Origin: Asticcacaulis sp. UBA2476
GTDB taxonomy: Bacteria > Pseudomonadota > Alphaproteobacteria > Caulobacterales > Caulobacteraceae
DNA: 64,000 bases
NCBI GenBank assembly: GCA_002342035.1
Contig: DDPE01000036.1
Location: 4,825 to 68,824, forward strand
Direction: 5' to 3'
Below the pieces are notes generated by a model. The model ran no database searches. It was not told the origin of the DNA and saw only the letters and a list, made by a program, of their open reading frames with translations. Shown here piece after piece: positions 45,634-54,062 of the stretch (positions are counted from its first letter, which is position 1; every line of letters begins with the position of its first letter). Made by a program: the position numbers and the translations under genes.

Positions 45634-45888
45634 TCAGCCCGGAAATTCCGGCAAGGGGATCAGGCCGAACTGGATGATGATCATAACCAGCACCCAAATC
45701 CCCGCAGCGATATAGGTTGTGGTCAGCAACTTTTTCTTGAGATTAGGCTTTACCGGCGCGCCGGGGTCACCGCCATCGGTCGTCTCAATCCCGGCCTCAT
45801 GGTGACTCTGGCTGCCCAGCGGCAAGACAACAAAAAAGGCCGTCCACCAGATGATGATAAAAATCGCCGTGATCGTTAAGGGGCCCAT
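45634..45888 (-). CDS. DUF1467 family small membrane protein
   Basis: An 84-residue protein with two helices (about 5-25 and 57-78) linked by a loop. The loop has the family-typical acidic/Gly stretch and APVKPNLKKKLL. DUF1467 proteins are nearly restricted to alphaproteobacteria and are often next to proS, as here (about 80 bases from its start). The function is unknown. Confidence 0.85.
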   Translation of the reverse strand: MGPLTITAIFIIIWWTAFFVVLPLGSQSHHEAGIETTDGGDPGAPVKPNLKKKLLTTTYIAAGIWVLVMIIIQFGLIPLPEFPG

Positions 45889-45901
45889 AAGGGTGCTTTC
45901 T

Positions 45902-46840
45902 TTAAATCAGGCCTAATGTTTCGTCGAGATTCAAGGCCAAATTAAGGTTCTGAACCGCAGCGCCTGACGCGCCCTTGCCGAGATTATCCAGAACGGCCAC
46001 CAGGCGCGCCTGCTGACCGTCTTCGTCACCAAAGACATGGATAAGCAGGTTATTCGTGTCTTTGAGTAATTCAGCATCCAGCGCCTTGGTGGCATTCGAC
46101 TCCTCAAGCGATGCTACCTTAACGAAGGTCTCACCCGCATAATGCGTGGCAAAAATCTCATGCAGCCGTGACAACTCAGGCTCGTCCGGCAGCGCCCACA
46201 ATTGTAGCGGGATTTCCACGATCATGCCCTGTGCAAAGCGGCCAACAGCAGGGGTAAATACCGGCGGTGACTCCAGCCCCGAAAATACGGTCATTTCCGG
46301 CAGATGCTTGTGATTAAGGCCGGTCGCGTAAATGCGGTAATTATCGCTCGTGCCGCCGTCTTCAAATTCCGCGATCATCGACTTACCGCCGCCGGAATAG
46401 CCTGAAACCGCATTGACCGTCGATGGCCAGAACGGCGGGATAACGCCCGCATCGACCAGCGGCCGCATGAGCGCGATAAAGCCCGTTGCATAACAACCGG
46501 GGTTGGAAATGCGCTTAGACGCCCGGATTTCATCACGCTGCCCCGGTGCCATTTCGGCAAAGCCGTACGCCCAGTCTTCATGAACGCGGTGCGCGGTCGA
46601 AGCATCGATGATTTTCACATCCGGATTTTCAACCAGGCTCACTGCTTCACGCGCAGCCTCGTCCGGCAGGCAAAGGATCACGGCATCCGCCGCATTGATG
46701 GCCTCTTTACGGGCCGCCGCATCCTTGCGCACAGCCTCATCCAGCCGGATCAGCTCTATTTCCGGACGCAGTTCAAGACGCTTACGGATCAGAAGCCCCG
46801 TCGTGCCGACATCGCCGTCAATGAAAACCTTATGGGACAT
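45902..46840 (-). CDS. argC: N-acetyl-gamma-glutamyl-phosphate reductase, type 2
   Basis: NADPH-dependent step three of arginine biosynthesis. At 312 residues it is the shorter type-2 form. It opens HKVFIDGDVGTTGLLIRKRL instead of the type-1 GA.GYTG motif. The catalytic cysteine is in RISNPGCYATG. SGYSGGGKSMI and HKHLPEM are further signatures. The promoter region lies in the gap before it (46841-46930). Confidence 0.95.
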   Translation of the reverse strand: MSHKVFIDGDVGTTGLLIRKRLELRPEIELIRLDEAVRKDAAARKEAINAADAVILCLPDEAAREAVSLVENPDVKIIDASTAHRVHEDWAYGFAEMAPGQRDEIRASKRISNPGCYATGFIALMRPLVDAGVIPPFWPSTVNAVSGYSGGGKSMIAEFEDGGTSDNYRIYATGLNHKHLPEMTVFSGLESPPVFTPAVGRFAQGMIVEIPLQLWALPDEPELSRLHEIFATHYAGETFVKVASLEESNATKALDAELLKDTNNLLIHVFGDEDGQQARLVAVLDNLGKGASGAAVQNLNLALNLDETLGLI

Positions 46841-46925
46841 GGGGCAAACTCCTCAACCGTAGTACAGCGCTTCTCGCGGTTTCTTTACCCGTGAAGCCGC
46901 CATCTAAAAAGCGAAAAACACTTAC

Positions 46926-46963
46926 CAAAAAAAGAAAACCCCTGGGGCGGCCCCAAGGGTTTT
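46926..46963 (-). terminator. Intrinsic terminator of rplM-rpsI
   Basis: Stem AAAACCCCTGGGG/CCCCAAGGGTTTT (46935-46947 and 46951-46963, one G-U pair) around CGG. On the minus strand it is followed by a C and seven T. It is strong and canonical, and is the second of two tandem hairpins after rpsI. Confidence 0.85.
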
Positions 46964-46983
46964 CTCCATATCCAAAGGGGGCA

Positions 46984-47010
46984 CATGGGGGAAAGATTGT
47001 TTCCCCCATG
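46984..47010 (-). terminator. First stem-loop after rpsI
   Basis: CATGGGGGAAA (46984-46994) and TTTCCCCCATG (47000-47010) form a perfect 11-bp stem with a five-base loop. It starts six bases beyond the rpsI stop. Without its own T-run it probably protects the mRNA 3' end or assists the terminator that follows. Confidence 0.6.
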
Positions 47011-47016
47011 ATCTCC

Positions 47017-47493
47017 TTAACGCTTCGAGAACTGGAAGGAACGACGGGCTTTCGCGCGGCCGTACTTCTTACGCTCAACAACGCGCGAGTCGCGGGTCAG
47101 GAAGCCAGCTGCCTTAAGCGTCGGACGCAGAGCTGGCTCAAAATAGGTCAGAGCTTTCGACAGGCCGTGACGGATGGCACCGGCTTGCCCGGACAGGCCA
47201 GAGCCTTGAACCGTGACAAACACGTCGAACTGGGTCGCGCGCTCGGTCAGGTTCAGCGGCTGAGCAATCATCATGCGCAGAACCGGACGTGCAAAATACA
47301 CTTCCTGTTCGCGACCATTGATGACCCACTTGCCGGAACCGGGCTTGATCCAGACGCGGGCGATAGCGTTCTTACGCTTGCCGGTAGCATAGGCGCGACC
47401 GAACTTATCCAGTTGCTGAACGCGCTCTACAGGAGCTTCGACAGGGTTGGACGACAGGGAAGCCAAAGCTTCCAAACCTTGAGTTTCGGACAT
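47017..47493 (-). CDS. rpsI: 30S ribosomal protein S9
   Basis: A 158-residue ribosomal protein with the extended N-terminus of alphaproteobacteria (about 30 residues before FGRAYATGKRKNAIARVW). It ends RKKYGRAKARRSFQFSKR, the tail that reaches the P-site tRNA. Its ATG lies two bases after the rplM stop. Confidence 0.97.
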   Translation of the reverse strand: MSETQGLEALASLSSNPVEAPVERVQQLDKFGRAYATGKRKNAIARVWIKPGSGKWVINGREQEVYFARPVLRMMIAQPLNLTERATQFDVFVTVQGSGLSGQAGAIRHGLSKALTYFEPALRPTLKAAGFLTRDSRVVERKKYGRAKARRSFQFSKR

Positions 47494-47495
47494 TC

Positions 47496-47972
47496 TTAGA
47501 AGCTCCGTACGTTCTTGCGGCTCATGGCCTTGAAGTCGATGACTTCCGGCTGTTGAGCTTCATGGGGGTGTTCCGAACCGGCATAGATACGCAGGTGCGT
47601 CAGTTGGGCGCGCGCCAAGGGCGATTCCTTCGGCAGCATACGCTCAACGGCCTTCATCAGAACGCGCTCAGGATACTTACCGCCCAGGATTTGGCCCATG
47701 GTGCGGGTCTTGACGCCGCCAGGGTGACCGGTGTGCCAATGGAACACCTTATCCGTCAGCTTCTTACCGGTATAGTGAACCTTCTCGGCATTGATGATGA
47801 TGACATAGTCACCGGAATCAACGTGAGGCGTGTAGGTAGGCAGGTGCTTGCCGCGAAGACGCATGGCAATGAACGAAGCCAGACGGCCGACTACGGCGTC
47901 CTGAGCGTCGATCACGACCCACTTCTTCTCGACATCGGCCGGCTTAAGCGGCGCGGTGGTCGATTTCAACAT
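47496..47972 (-). CDS. rplM: 50S ribosomal protein L13
   Basis: 158 residues from the ATG at 47972, with AAGGA upstream; the longer frame to 48011 is leader. Signatures are KKWVVIDAQDAVVGRLAS, RGKHLPTYTPHVD, DYVIIINAEKVHYTGKKL, PERVLMKAVERMLP and the LRIYAGSEHPHEAQQP end. It forms the standard rplM-rpsI operon, with an AT-rich promoter region upstream. Confidence 0.97.
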   Translation of the reverse strand: MLKSTTAPLKPADVEKKWVVIDAQDAVVGRLASFIAMRLRGKHLPTYTPHVDSGDYVIIINAEKVHYTGKKLTDKVFHWHTGHPGGVKTRTMGQILGGKYPERVLMKAVERMLPKESPLARAQLTHLRIYAGSEHPHEAQQPEVIDFKAMSRKNVRSF

Positions 47973-48011
47973 GGTCAAATTCCTTAGATTTCTTACAGAA
48001 TGCATTCCCAT

Positions 48012-48244
48012 AAGAATGAAGTGGGCGGGAGATACATGATTGGTCGTGACAGGTCAACATATAATTTTTACCAAAATAGACACACTGCATTGTTTTTATT
48101 AGCATTTTTAACAATGGTATTAAATTACCGTCATTTTTTACAATGATAACTTATCCAATGATTACCCTTTTCGATCTTTTCCACGTCCACACTGTCGTCT
48201 AAAAGCAGATATATAATCCCATCCGCCTACATTCCGGAGTTTTC
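48012..48244. promoter_or_regulatory. AT-rich divergent promoter region (rplM / PhoX-like)
   Basis: About 230 bases with unusually high A+T, holding the promoters for rplM (minus) and the PhoX-like gene (plus). CCGTCATTTTTTACAAT (from about 48128) loosely resembles half of a PhoB box. The match is poor in the second half and I do not rely on it. Confidence 0.35.
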
Positions 48245-49663
48245 ATGTACCTGTCGCGCCGCTCTATGATGAACCATGCCGCTGCGGCATCCCTGGCTTT
48301 CTCAGGGTTCCCACTACTGGCGTGCGCTCAAAACAGTAGCCGCGCCGACAGTACGGCCATGACCTATGAAAATGAAGTTGAAGGGTATGGGCCACTCATT
48401 GAGGACAAATACGGGATTTGCGACCTCCCGGCAGGCTTCACATACAAGGTCATCAGCGAAGCCGGTGAAACCATGAGCGATGGTCTGGTCGTGCCGCACG
48501 TCCATGATGGCATGGGCTGCTTTGCGCACGGCACCGACACGATTGCACTCGTCCGTAATCATGAACTGGCACCTAAGCACCGTAATTTCGGCGCGATCGG
48601 TATGAATGGCCGCCTGATCGACAAATTAGACCGGTCAAAAGTCTATGACTTCGAGGCCAATGACTACCCGCTGCTGGGTGGCACGACGACTGTTATTTAC
48701 AATATTAAAACCCTTCAGGTCGAGCAGCAGTTCATGTCAATCATCGGCACCTCGACCAATTGCGCCGGCGGTCAGACTCCATGGGGCTCATGGCTGACCT
48801 GCGAAGAAACCGTGACCAAAGCCGGCGAAGGGGTCGGCAAGGATCACGGCTATGTCTTTGAAGTGCCTTCCGACCACAAGGGGTTGGTTGCGCCGGTGCC
48901 GATAAAAGCCATGGGCCGCTTCAAACACGAAGCTACCGCCACCGATCCGCGCACTGGCATTATCTATTTGACCGAAGATACCAGCGACGGCGTGTTTTAT
49001 CGTTACCTGCCTAATGATCGCCGTCACCTGCTTAAGGGCGGCAAGCTTCAGGCGCTAGGCTTCAAACAGTTCCCCAAAGGCGCGGTCACCTCAAACGTCG
49101 GTGAAACCATTTGGAAAGTCGGAGATACCTTCGATGCCGTTTGGATCGACCTAGATAATGTCGAAAGCCCGGATGATGACCTCCGTGCGCGAGCCTATAA
49201 AGCCGGGGCGGCGCAGTTTGTCCGCGGTGAAGGCATCCATTTCGGTGACGGCGAGCTTTATTTCACCGCGACCTCCGGCGGCAAGGCCGAAGCCGGTCAG
49301 ATCATCCGCTATCGACCCAGCCTGCACGAAGGACAAACCGGCGAAAAAGACGCCCCAGGCAAAGTCACCCTGTTTCTGGAGTCAGCCAACGAAAACGTCT
49401 TCGACTATGGTGACAACCTGACCATATCAAACTGGGGACACCTGTTCGTCTGCGAAGATCGCTACTCTGATAGCCTGCGCAACCACATCCGCATCGTGAC
49501 CCCGCAGGGCAAGGTCGCGACTTTCGCCCGTAATGTGTTCAAGGAAAACGGCGAATGGGCAGGCGCGTGTTTTTCCCCTGACGGATCAACCCTGTTTGTC
49601 AACGTGCAGTGGCCGGGATTTACCTTAGCCATCACTGGTCCGTGGCAAACCTTCAAAGCCTGA
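48245..49663 (+). CDS. PhoX-like (DUF839) protein, probable Tat substrate
   Basis: A 472-residue protein of the DUF839/PhoX beta-propeller group; members include calcium/iron-dependent alkaline phosphatases. The N-terminus has a twin-arginine motif (SRRSMMN) and a hydrophobic stretch ending LLACAQ, a possible lipobox. Family stretches are LVRNHELAP, CAGGQTPWGSWLTCEETV, GRFKHEA, YLTEDTSDGVFYRY, EGIHFGDGELYFTATSGGKA and LFVCEDRY. Extracytoplasmic phosphate scavenging is likely but not certain, since some relatives have no known activity. Confidence 0.82.
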   Translation: MYLSRRSMMNHAAAASLAFSGFPLLACAQNSSRADSTAMTYENEVEGYGPLIEDKYGICDLPAGFTYKVISEAGETMSDGLVVPHVHDGMGCFAHGTDTIALVRNHELAPKHRNFGAIGMNGRLIDKLDRSKVYDFEANDYPLLGGTTTVIYNIKTLQVEQQFMSIIGTSTNCAGGQTPWGSWLTCEETVTKAGEGVGKDHGYVFEVPSDHKGLVAPVPIKAMGRFKHEATATDPRTGIIYLTEDTSDGVFYRYLPNDRRHLLKGGKLQALGFKQFPKGAVTSNVGETIWKVGDTFDAVWIDLDNVESPDDDLRARAYKAGAAQFVRGEGIHFGDGELYFTATSGGKAEAGQIIRYRPSLHEGQTGEKDAPGKVTLFLESANENVFDYGDNLTISNWGHLFVCEDRYSDSLRNHIRIVTPQGKVATFARNVFKENGEWAGACFSPDGSTLFVNVQWPGFTLAITGPWQTFKA

Positions 49664-49667
49664 TACC

Positions 49668-49697
49668 AAAAAGCCCCGGTAACTCCGGGGCTTTTTT
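49668..49697. terminator. Bidirectional intrinsic terminator
   Basis: AAAAAGCCCCGG and CCGGGGCTTTTTT pair around TAACT in the gap between the convergent PhoX-like gene and ctaA. The stem has A-tract and T-tract flanks, so it serves both strands. Confidence 0.9.
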
Positions 49698-49698
49698 C

Positions 49699-50742
49699 TT
49701 ATCTCAAACGGAAATCGCGATCAGCCCGCGCCACTTTCCACATTAGAAGTGTCGCCAGAATAATAAGGCAAACCGCCACAAACTGGTGCATCAGGCCAAA
49801 ACCAATCTGTGCACCCGACACAAGTGTCGCCACACCTAAAATACCCTGTACCCAGACCAGAGTTGCCACTGACGTCGAGATCAAACGGATTTCATCGTCC
49901 ATACATTTCTGAGCCACAATAATGGCATAAGCCGTGATCCCAATCAGAGCAACATAAGCGACGATACGGTGCATAAACTGAACCATGCCCTGATCGTGGA
50001 AGAACACAAAGCCGATGCCTTTGCTCCAGTCAACATAGGGCGCAATGTGGCCATTCATCAGCGGCCAGTCATTATAGACCGTCCCGGCATCATTACCGGC
50101 GACCAACGCACCCAACAAGCATTGCAGGATGATCACGCCAAAAACCATAGATGTCGCCACACGCCAACCCTGCGGCGCACCACGTCCACGCCCCTGCCCG
50201 GCCAAGGCTTCACACGCCGTCCATAAAGTCAGCACCAGTATAACCAGCGCCATGCCTAAGTGAATCATCAACCGTTCAGGCGCGACATCAACGCGCTTAT
50301 CAAGGCCGGATGACACCATCCACCATCCGATTCCGCCCTGCAGCGCACCAAGCCCCAACAGACCCGCGCAGCGCCAGATCAGACGCCCCGGCACCTCTGA
50401 CCTTAGCAGCAAGATCACAAATGGCACAAAAAACACGACGCCGATCAACCGGCCCAAAAACCGGTGAATCCACTCCCACCAATAGATGCCTTTGAAATCC
50501 TCAAGATCCATATGGGCGTTGATCTGACTATATTCAGGAATTTTCTGATATTTTTCAAATTCCTGCTGCCAGGCCGCATCACCAAGCGGCGGTATAGCCC
50601 CGGTTACCGGTTTCCACTCTGTGATCGAAAGCCCCGAATCGGTCAGACGTGTAGCCCCACCGACCAGAATCATTGCCACGACTAAAAATGCCACCGCGAA
50701 CAGCCACGCTGCCACCAGAGGAGACTTTAAGGGAAGTCGCAC
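49699..50742 (-). CDS. ctaA: Heme A synthase (COX15/CtaA)
   Basis: An inner-membrane monooxygenase that oxidises heme O to heme A for aa3 oxidase. At 347 residues with eight helices it is the full-length type-2 form. It starts WLFAVAFLVVAMILVGGATRLTDSGLSITEWKPVTG (helix 1 and first loop). It carries WEWIHRFLGRLIG and VQFMHRIVAYVALIG with heme-ligand histidines, and LMHQFVAVCL near the end. It complements the ctaCDBGE operon further along. Confidence 0.95.
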   Translation of the reverse strand: MRLPLKSPLVAAWLFAVAFLVVAMILVGGATRLTDSGLSITEWKPVTGAIPPLGDAAWQQEFEKYQKIPEYSQINAHMDLEDFKGIYWWEWIHRFLGRLIGVVFFVPFVILLLRSEVPGRLIWRCAGLLGLGALQGGIGWWMVSSGLDKRVDVAPERLMIHLGMALVILVLTLWTACEALAGQGRGRGAPQGWRVATSMVFGVIILQCLLGALVAGNDAGTVYNDWPLMNGHIAPYVDWSKGIGFVFFHDQGMVQFMHRIVAYVALIGITAYAIIVAQKCMDDEIRLISTSVATLVWVQGILGVATLVSGAQIGFGLMHQFVAVCLIILATLLMWKVARADRDFRLR

Positions 50743-50930
50743 GTCTAACGCCTCACATTTGGTAATTTTGCCTCTTATAGCTTAAGAGGTCTGTTCAATT
50801 CTTTAACCTTACCCGCTATAAGAGCGTTAATTACGACAATCTGACGAGCACTGAAAAGATTGAGAGATTTGCCCACAGGGGCAAACAAATTTCAAGTGCC
50901 CGCCCCAGGAAACGATGAAAGGGTCCACAC

Positions 50931-51188
50931 ATGCGTGCTGAAGACTGGTTAGTGGCGGTCGCCGTCGGTTGCGTCGTAAGCTGGATAGCCAATGCCATAA
51001 CTCAAAGCCGCTATAGCCTTCCGATCAATCTGTTTGTCGGCATATTTGGGGCGATACTGGTCAATATGCTGATCCACACTATGTCGCTTTATCCGGATAG
51101 CCTGTTTTTGACGCTAAAGCTTGGCATGGCGGGATCAATCGGCTTACTGCTGCTGTTCCACATCAGCCGCCGACTGGAGCGCAGATGA
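50931..51188 (+). CDS. Small membrane protein, GlsB/YeaQ-like
   Basis: An 85-residue protein with about three hydrophobic segments (8-25, 32-50, 60-80) and a basic C-terminus. A GIFGAILVN-type glycine pattern loosely resembles transglycosylase-associated/GlsB-YeaQ stress proteins. AAAGGG precedes the ATG at seven bases. Its stop overlaps the next gene by four bases. The family call is tentative. Confidence 0.55.
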   Translation: MRAEDWLVAVAVGCVVSWIANAITQSRYSLPINLFVGIFGAILVNMLIHTMSLYPDSLFLTLKLGMAGSIGLLLLFHISRRLERR

Positions 51189-51412
51189 CGTTTAAGCCCT
51201 TAAGCCTGCCGGTGCGTCGACTGATCGCCTGCGGGGGCATTATCGTGTTTTTATGCGTTTATGTGGCCTTGGTATCTAATATCGCTGGCCATCTGCCCGA
51301 CAATAAGCTGATTGAACTGATGTATTATGGCCTGGCCGGAATTTTGTGGGGCATTCCAATAATACCCATTATTAGCTGGTCTGAAAATTATCAAACAAAA
51401 AACCGGCGTTGA
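51185..51412 (+). CDS. DUF2842 family small membrane protein
   Basis: A 75-residue protein with two helices (about 11-33 and 43-65). It has the DUF2842 pattern RRLIACGG...YVALVSNIAG...LMYYGLAGILWGIP. The family is alphaproteobacterial and of unknown function. It is translationally coupled to the preceding small membrane protein (ATGA overlap). Confidence 0.75.
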   Translation: MTFKPLSLPVRRLIACGGIIVFLCVYVALVSNIAGHLPDNKLIELMYYGLAGILWGIPIIPIISWSENYQTKNRR

Positions 51413-51457
51413 TACAGATGCGGAGGCGGCCTGAAAATGTGCCGCCTCCGCCCCGTT

Positions 51458-51940
51458 TTAAATATTTTCCAGAACGTATTCGGCTGCCGAGACTTTGAAC
51501 TCACCAGGCGCTTCAACGAACAATTTTTCGACAACACCATCCTTAGCCATCAGGGCGTAACGCTGAGAGCGAATGCCCATGCCGAACTGGCTGCCGTCCA
51601 TGGTGAGGCCAAGCGCCTTGGCGAAGTCACCATTGCCATCACCCAGCATCAAAATCTCATCACCAATGCCTTGATCTTTGGCCCAGGCCTTCATGACAAA
51701 GGCATCATTGACGCTGGTGCAAACGACCGTATCGACGCCTTTGGCCTTAAAAGCGGCCACCTGATCCTTGTAGCCCGGCAAATGACGCGCTGAGCAGGTC
51801 GGGGTGAACGCTCCCGGCACAGCAAACAGGACAACCGTTTTACCGGAAAACACTTCGCTGCCGTTTATCGGCTTAGGGCCATCTTCGGTGGGGGTCGAGA
51901 ATTTTGTGTCGGGTAAGCTATCGCCGGTTTTGAAGGTCAT
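51458..51940 (-). CDS. Peroxiredoxin, Prx5 family
   Basis: A thiol peroxidase that reduces hydrogen peroxide and alkyl hydroperoxides. It has 160 residues. The peroxidatic cysteine is in GAFTPTCSARHLPGY (about residue 48), the Prx5/AHP5 signature. FVMKAWAKDQG and GMGIRSQRYALMAKDG follow. No glutaredoxin domain is fused, so it uses an external reductant. Confidence 0.93.
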   Translation of the reverse strand: MTFKTGDSLPDTKFSTPTEDGPKPINGSEVFSGKTVVLFAVPGAFTPTCSARHLPGYKDQVAAFKAKGVDTVVCTSVNDAFVMKAWAKDQGIGDEILMLGDGNGDFAKALGLTMDGSQFGMGIRSQRYALMAKDGVVEKLFVEAPGEFKVSAAEYVLENI

Positions 51941-52082
51941 GATGAAGTCCTTATTGTCATCTTACATAAGACTTGGCCGTATAAGCTGAGTGCCCGCCTG
52001 AGCCAAGTCAACAGAATGTGTAATCTCAAATTTTTGAGGTTTTACAGCTTGAAACCACCCCACAAACCCCCATCATAAGTCT

Positions 52083-52700
52083 ATGAGCATACCCACCCCT
52101 CCGCCATCATCCGACCCAAACTCGCTTCAGGGGCACCTGCTGATCGCTATGCCGGGTCTTGACGATCCGAACTTTGATCACAGTGTCATCTACATCTGTC
52201 AGCACGACGATGCTTCGGCCATGGGACTTGTACTTAACCATCCGATTCAAGGACTGGATTTCGGCCGAATGATGGATGAACTCGGCATTGAAGGCGTTGA
52301 CACTGACCGGACACGGCAAAAAATTTTTAACGGTGGTCCGGTGCAGAATGATCGCGGTTTTGTTCTCCACAGCCTCGACTACTGCCTAGAGGACATCACC
52401 CTGTCGCTGACCGGCAGCGAGGATATCAATGAGGCTACGGGTCTTGGCCTGACTGCCACCCGCGATATACTGGTTGATCTGTCAAACGGCAAAGGTCCAC
52501 GTGATGCGCTCATTGCCCTTGGCTATGCCGGCTGGACAGCAGGCCAGCTTGAAGCCGAAATCCGCCAGAATACCTGGCTGATCGCCCCTGCGGATAAGGC
52601 TATTATCTTTGCTCGCGACCCAGCCCGGATGTGGGAGATGGCAATTTCATCACTCGGCATCGCGCCTGAACACTTAAGCGGGCAATCCGGCAGCGCTTAA
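52083..52700 (+). CDS. YqgE/AlgH family protein
   Basis: A 205-residue DUF179 protein. It has GHLLIAMPGLDDPNFDHSVIYICQHD at the N-terminus, then GLVLNHPIQG, FNGGPVQNDRGFVLH and ALGYAGWTAGQLEAEI. It is widespread in proteobacteria and its molecular function is unclear. It ends before a perfect hairpin at 52710-52733. Confidence 0.93.
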   Translation: MSIPTPPPSSDPNSLQGHLLIAMPGLDDPNFDHSVIYICQHDDASAMGLVLNHPIQGLDFGRMMDELGIEGVDTDRTRQKIFNGGPVQNDRGFVLHSLDYCLEDITLSLTGSEDINEATGLGLTATRDILVDLSNGKGPRDALIALGYAGWTAGQLEAEIRQNTWLIAPADKAIIFARDPARMWEMAISSLGIAPEHLSGQSGSA

Positions 52701-52709
52701 AGCGTTTTT

Positions 52710-52733
52710 CCATCAAATGATCTCATTTGATGG
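52710..52733. other. Perfect hairpin between YqgE and M16 genes
   Basis: CCATCAAATGA and TCATTTGATGG, 11-base perfect arms with a two-base loop, between convergent genes. It has a T-run before it and no T-run after it on the plus strand. It may be a terminator, a dispersed repeat element, or a protein site. Confidence 0.5.
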
Positions 52734-52766
52734 ATAGATGAGAGCACCACATAAAAATTAGATGGA

Positions 52767-54056
52767 TTACGCCGCAAACACTTGATGGATAACGGGCGCA
52801 GGGTCGGTTTTGAGCCGAGGCCCAAGAATAGCCGATGCACACCCCTTTTGACGGATGAGCGTGGTGCCGACCCGGCTCAGATCATCAAGCGTAACCAGAT
52901 CAAGTTCGCGGGCCTGCTCATCAATCCCGAACAATCGGCCATAGGTCAATAACTGAGACGCATAGGCTCCGGCCCGCATGGCTGGATTTTCATCATTAAG
53001 ATAAAGCGAGGTCTTAAACTGCGCCTTGGCTCGTTCCAATTCACGCTCCAGCGGACTTTCGGCCAGTTCACGTAAGGTCACGCCAATCAATTCACATAGG
53101 GGCTCAAGGTCTGCGGGTAGACACCCCGCATAGACCCCGACTACGCCGGTATCACGATACTGCGTCGACCAGGCATCAATCGTGTAGGCCAGTCCGCGCG
53201 CCTCGCGCGCCGACTGAAACAGGCGCGACGCCATGCCTCCGCCCAAAATTTCACAGAACAGCCGCGTTGCGAACAAATCGTCATCAAAACGGCTAACGCC
53301 TTCAAACGCCAGAGCCAGATTCACCTGCTCGATCCGGCGCGTCAGATGGCTGTGCTGACGGGTAAACTGAGCGCGTTCAGGTGTGGTTGTGACACCGGCA
53401 GGCTCCACCCCATCCAGTACCTTCACCAGAGCCTGATAGGCTGCGTCAGGGTCGATTCCGCCGGACACGCACAAAACCATGTTCTGAGGCGCGTAGAGGC
53501 TTTGGGCAAAGTCACGCAGGCTTTTCACATCTACGGGTTTTAAGCTTTTGACCGTACCCAGGATCGGACGGCCCAGACTTTGCTCAGCAAAGCTCGACCT
53601 CTGAAGCATATCGAAGACATGGTCATCGGGGGTATCAAAGGCCTCGGATATTTCCTGCCCCACCACCAGTTTTTCACGCTTAAGTTCCTCTGGCTCCATG
53701 AGCGGACGAAACATCAGATCCGTGACCACTTCCAGCGCCAGCGGCAGCAAATGGTTCAGACCGCGCACCTCAAAGCGGGTGTGCTCATAGCCTGTCGAGG
53801 CATTGATCGTACCGCCCTGATGCTCAATCACCTCAGCCAGTTCACGGGCATTGCGGGTCCCCGCCCCCTTGAAAACCATATGCTCCAAAAGGTGCGCCCA
53901 ACCCGATTGAGCCTCCGTCTCAAAGCGCGTGCCCCCATGAATAATGGCGGTTAAGGCAAAGCTTTTCAAACCGGGGATAGGATCACACAGTAATCTCAGG
54001 CCATTATCGAATTGATAGAGCCGGATAGCTGTGCCGGCCAGAACAGACTCACTCAT
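52767..54056 (-). CDS. M16 zinc metallopeptidase
   Basis: A 429-residue M16 peptidase related to mitochondrial processing peptidase beta. The inverted zinc motif HLLEH (about 46-50) lies in GWAHLLEHMVFKG. The third ligand glutamate is in EKLVVGQEISEAFD. The C-terminal M16 domain contains an R/Y pair region GGGMASRLFQSARE. It has no signal peptide. It is the distal gene of the cytochrome oxidase cluster. Many relatives have threonine synthase just before it, which is not the case here. Confidence 0.92.
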   Translation of the reverse strand: MSESVLAGTAIRLYQFDNGLRLLCDPIPGLKSFALTAIIHGGTRFETEAQSGWAHLLEHMVFKGAGTRNARELAEVIEHQGGTINASTGYEHTRFEVRGLNHLLPLALEVVTDLMFRPLMEPEELKREKLVVGQEISEAFDTPDDHVFDMLQRSSFAEQSLGRPILGTVKSLKPVDVKSLRDFAQSLYAPQNMVLCVSGGIDPDAAYQALVKVLDGVEPAGVTTTPERAQFTRQHSHLTRRIEQVNLALAFEGVSRFDDDLFATRLFCEILGGGMASRLFQSAREARGLAYTIDAWSTQYRDTGVVGVYAGCLPADLEPLCELIGVTLRELAESPLERELERAKAQFKTSLYLNDENPAMRAGAYASQLLTYGRLFGIDEQARELDLVTLDDLSRVGTTLIRQKGCASAILGPRLKTDPAPVIHQVFAA

Positions 54057-54062
54057 CGGAAA

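Noticed and set aside
46891..47499. Plus-strand frame of 202 codons
   Set aside because: Antisense to rpsI and crosses two hairpins and a terminator; not a gene.
48128..48144. Possible PhoB box before the PhoX-like gene
   Set aside because: Only the first half matches; the second half fails at most positions in an AT-rich stretch where chance matches are common.
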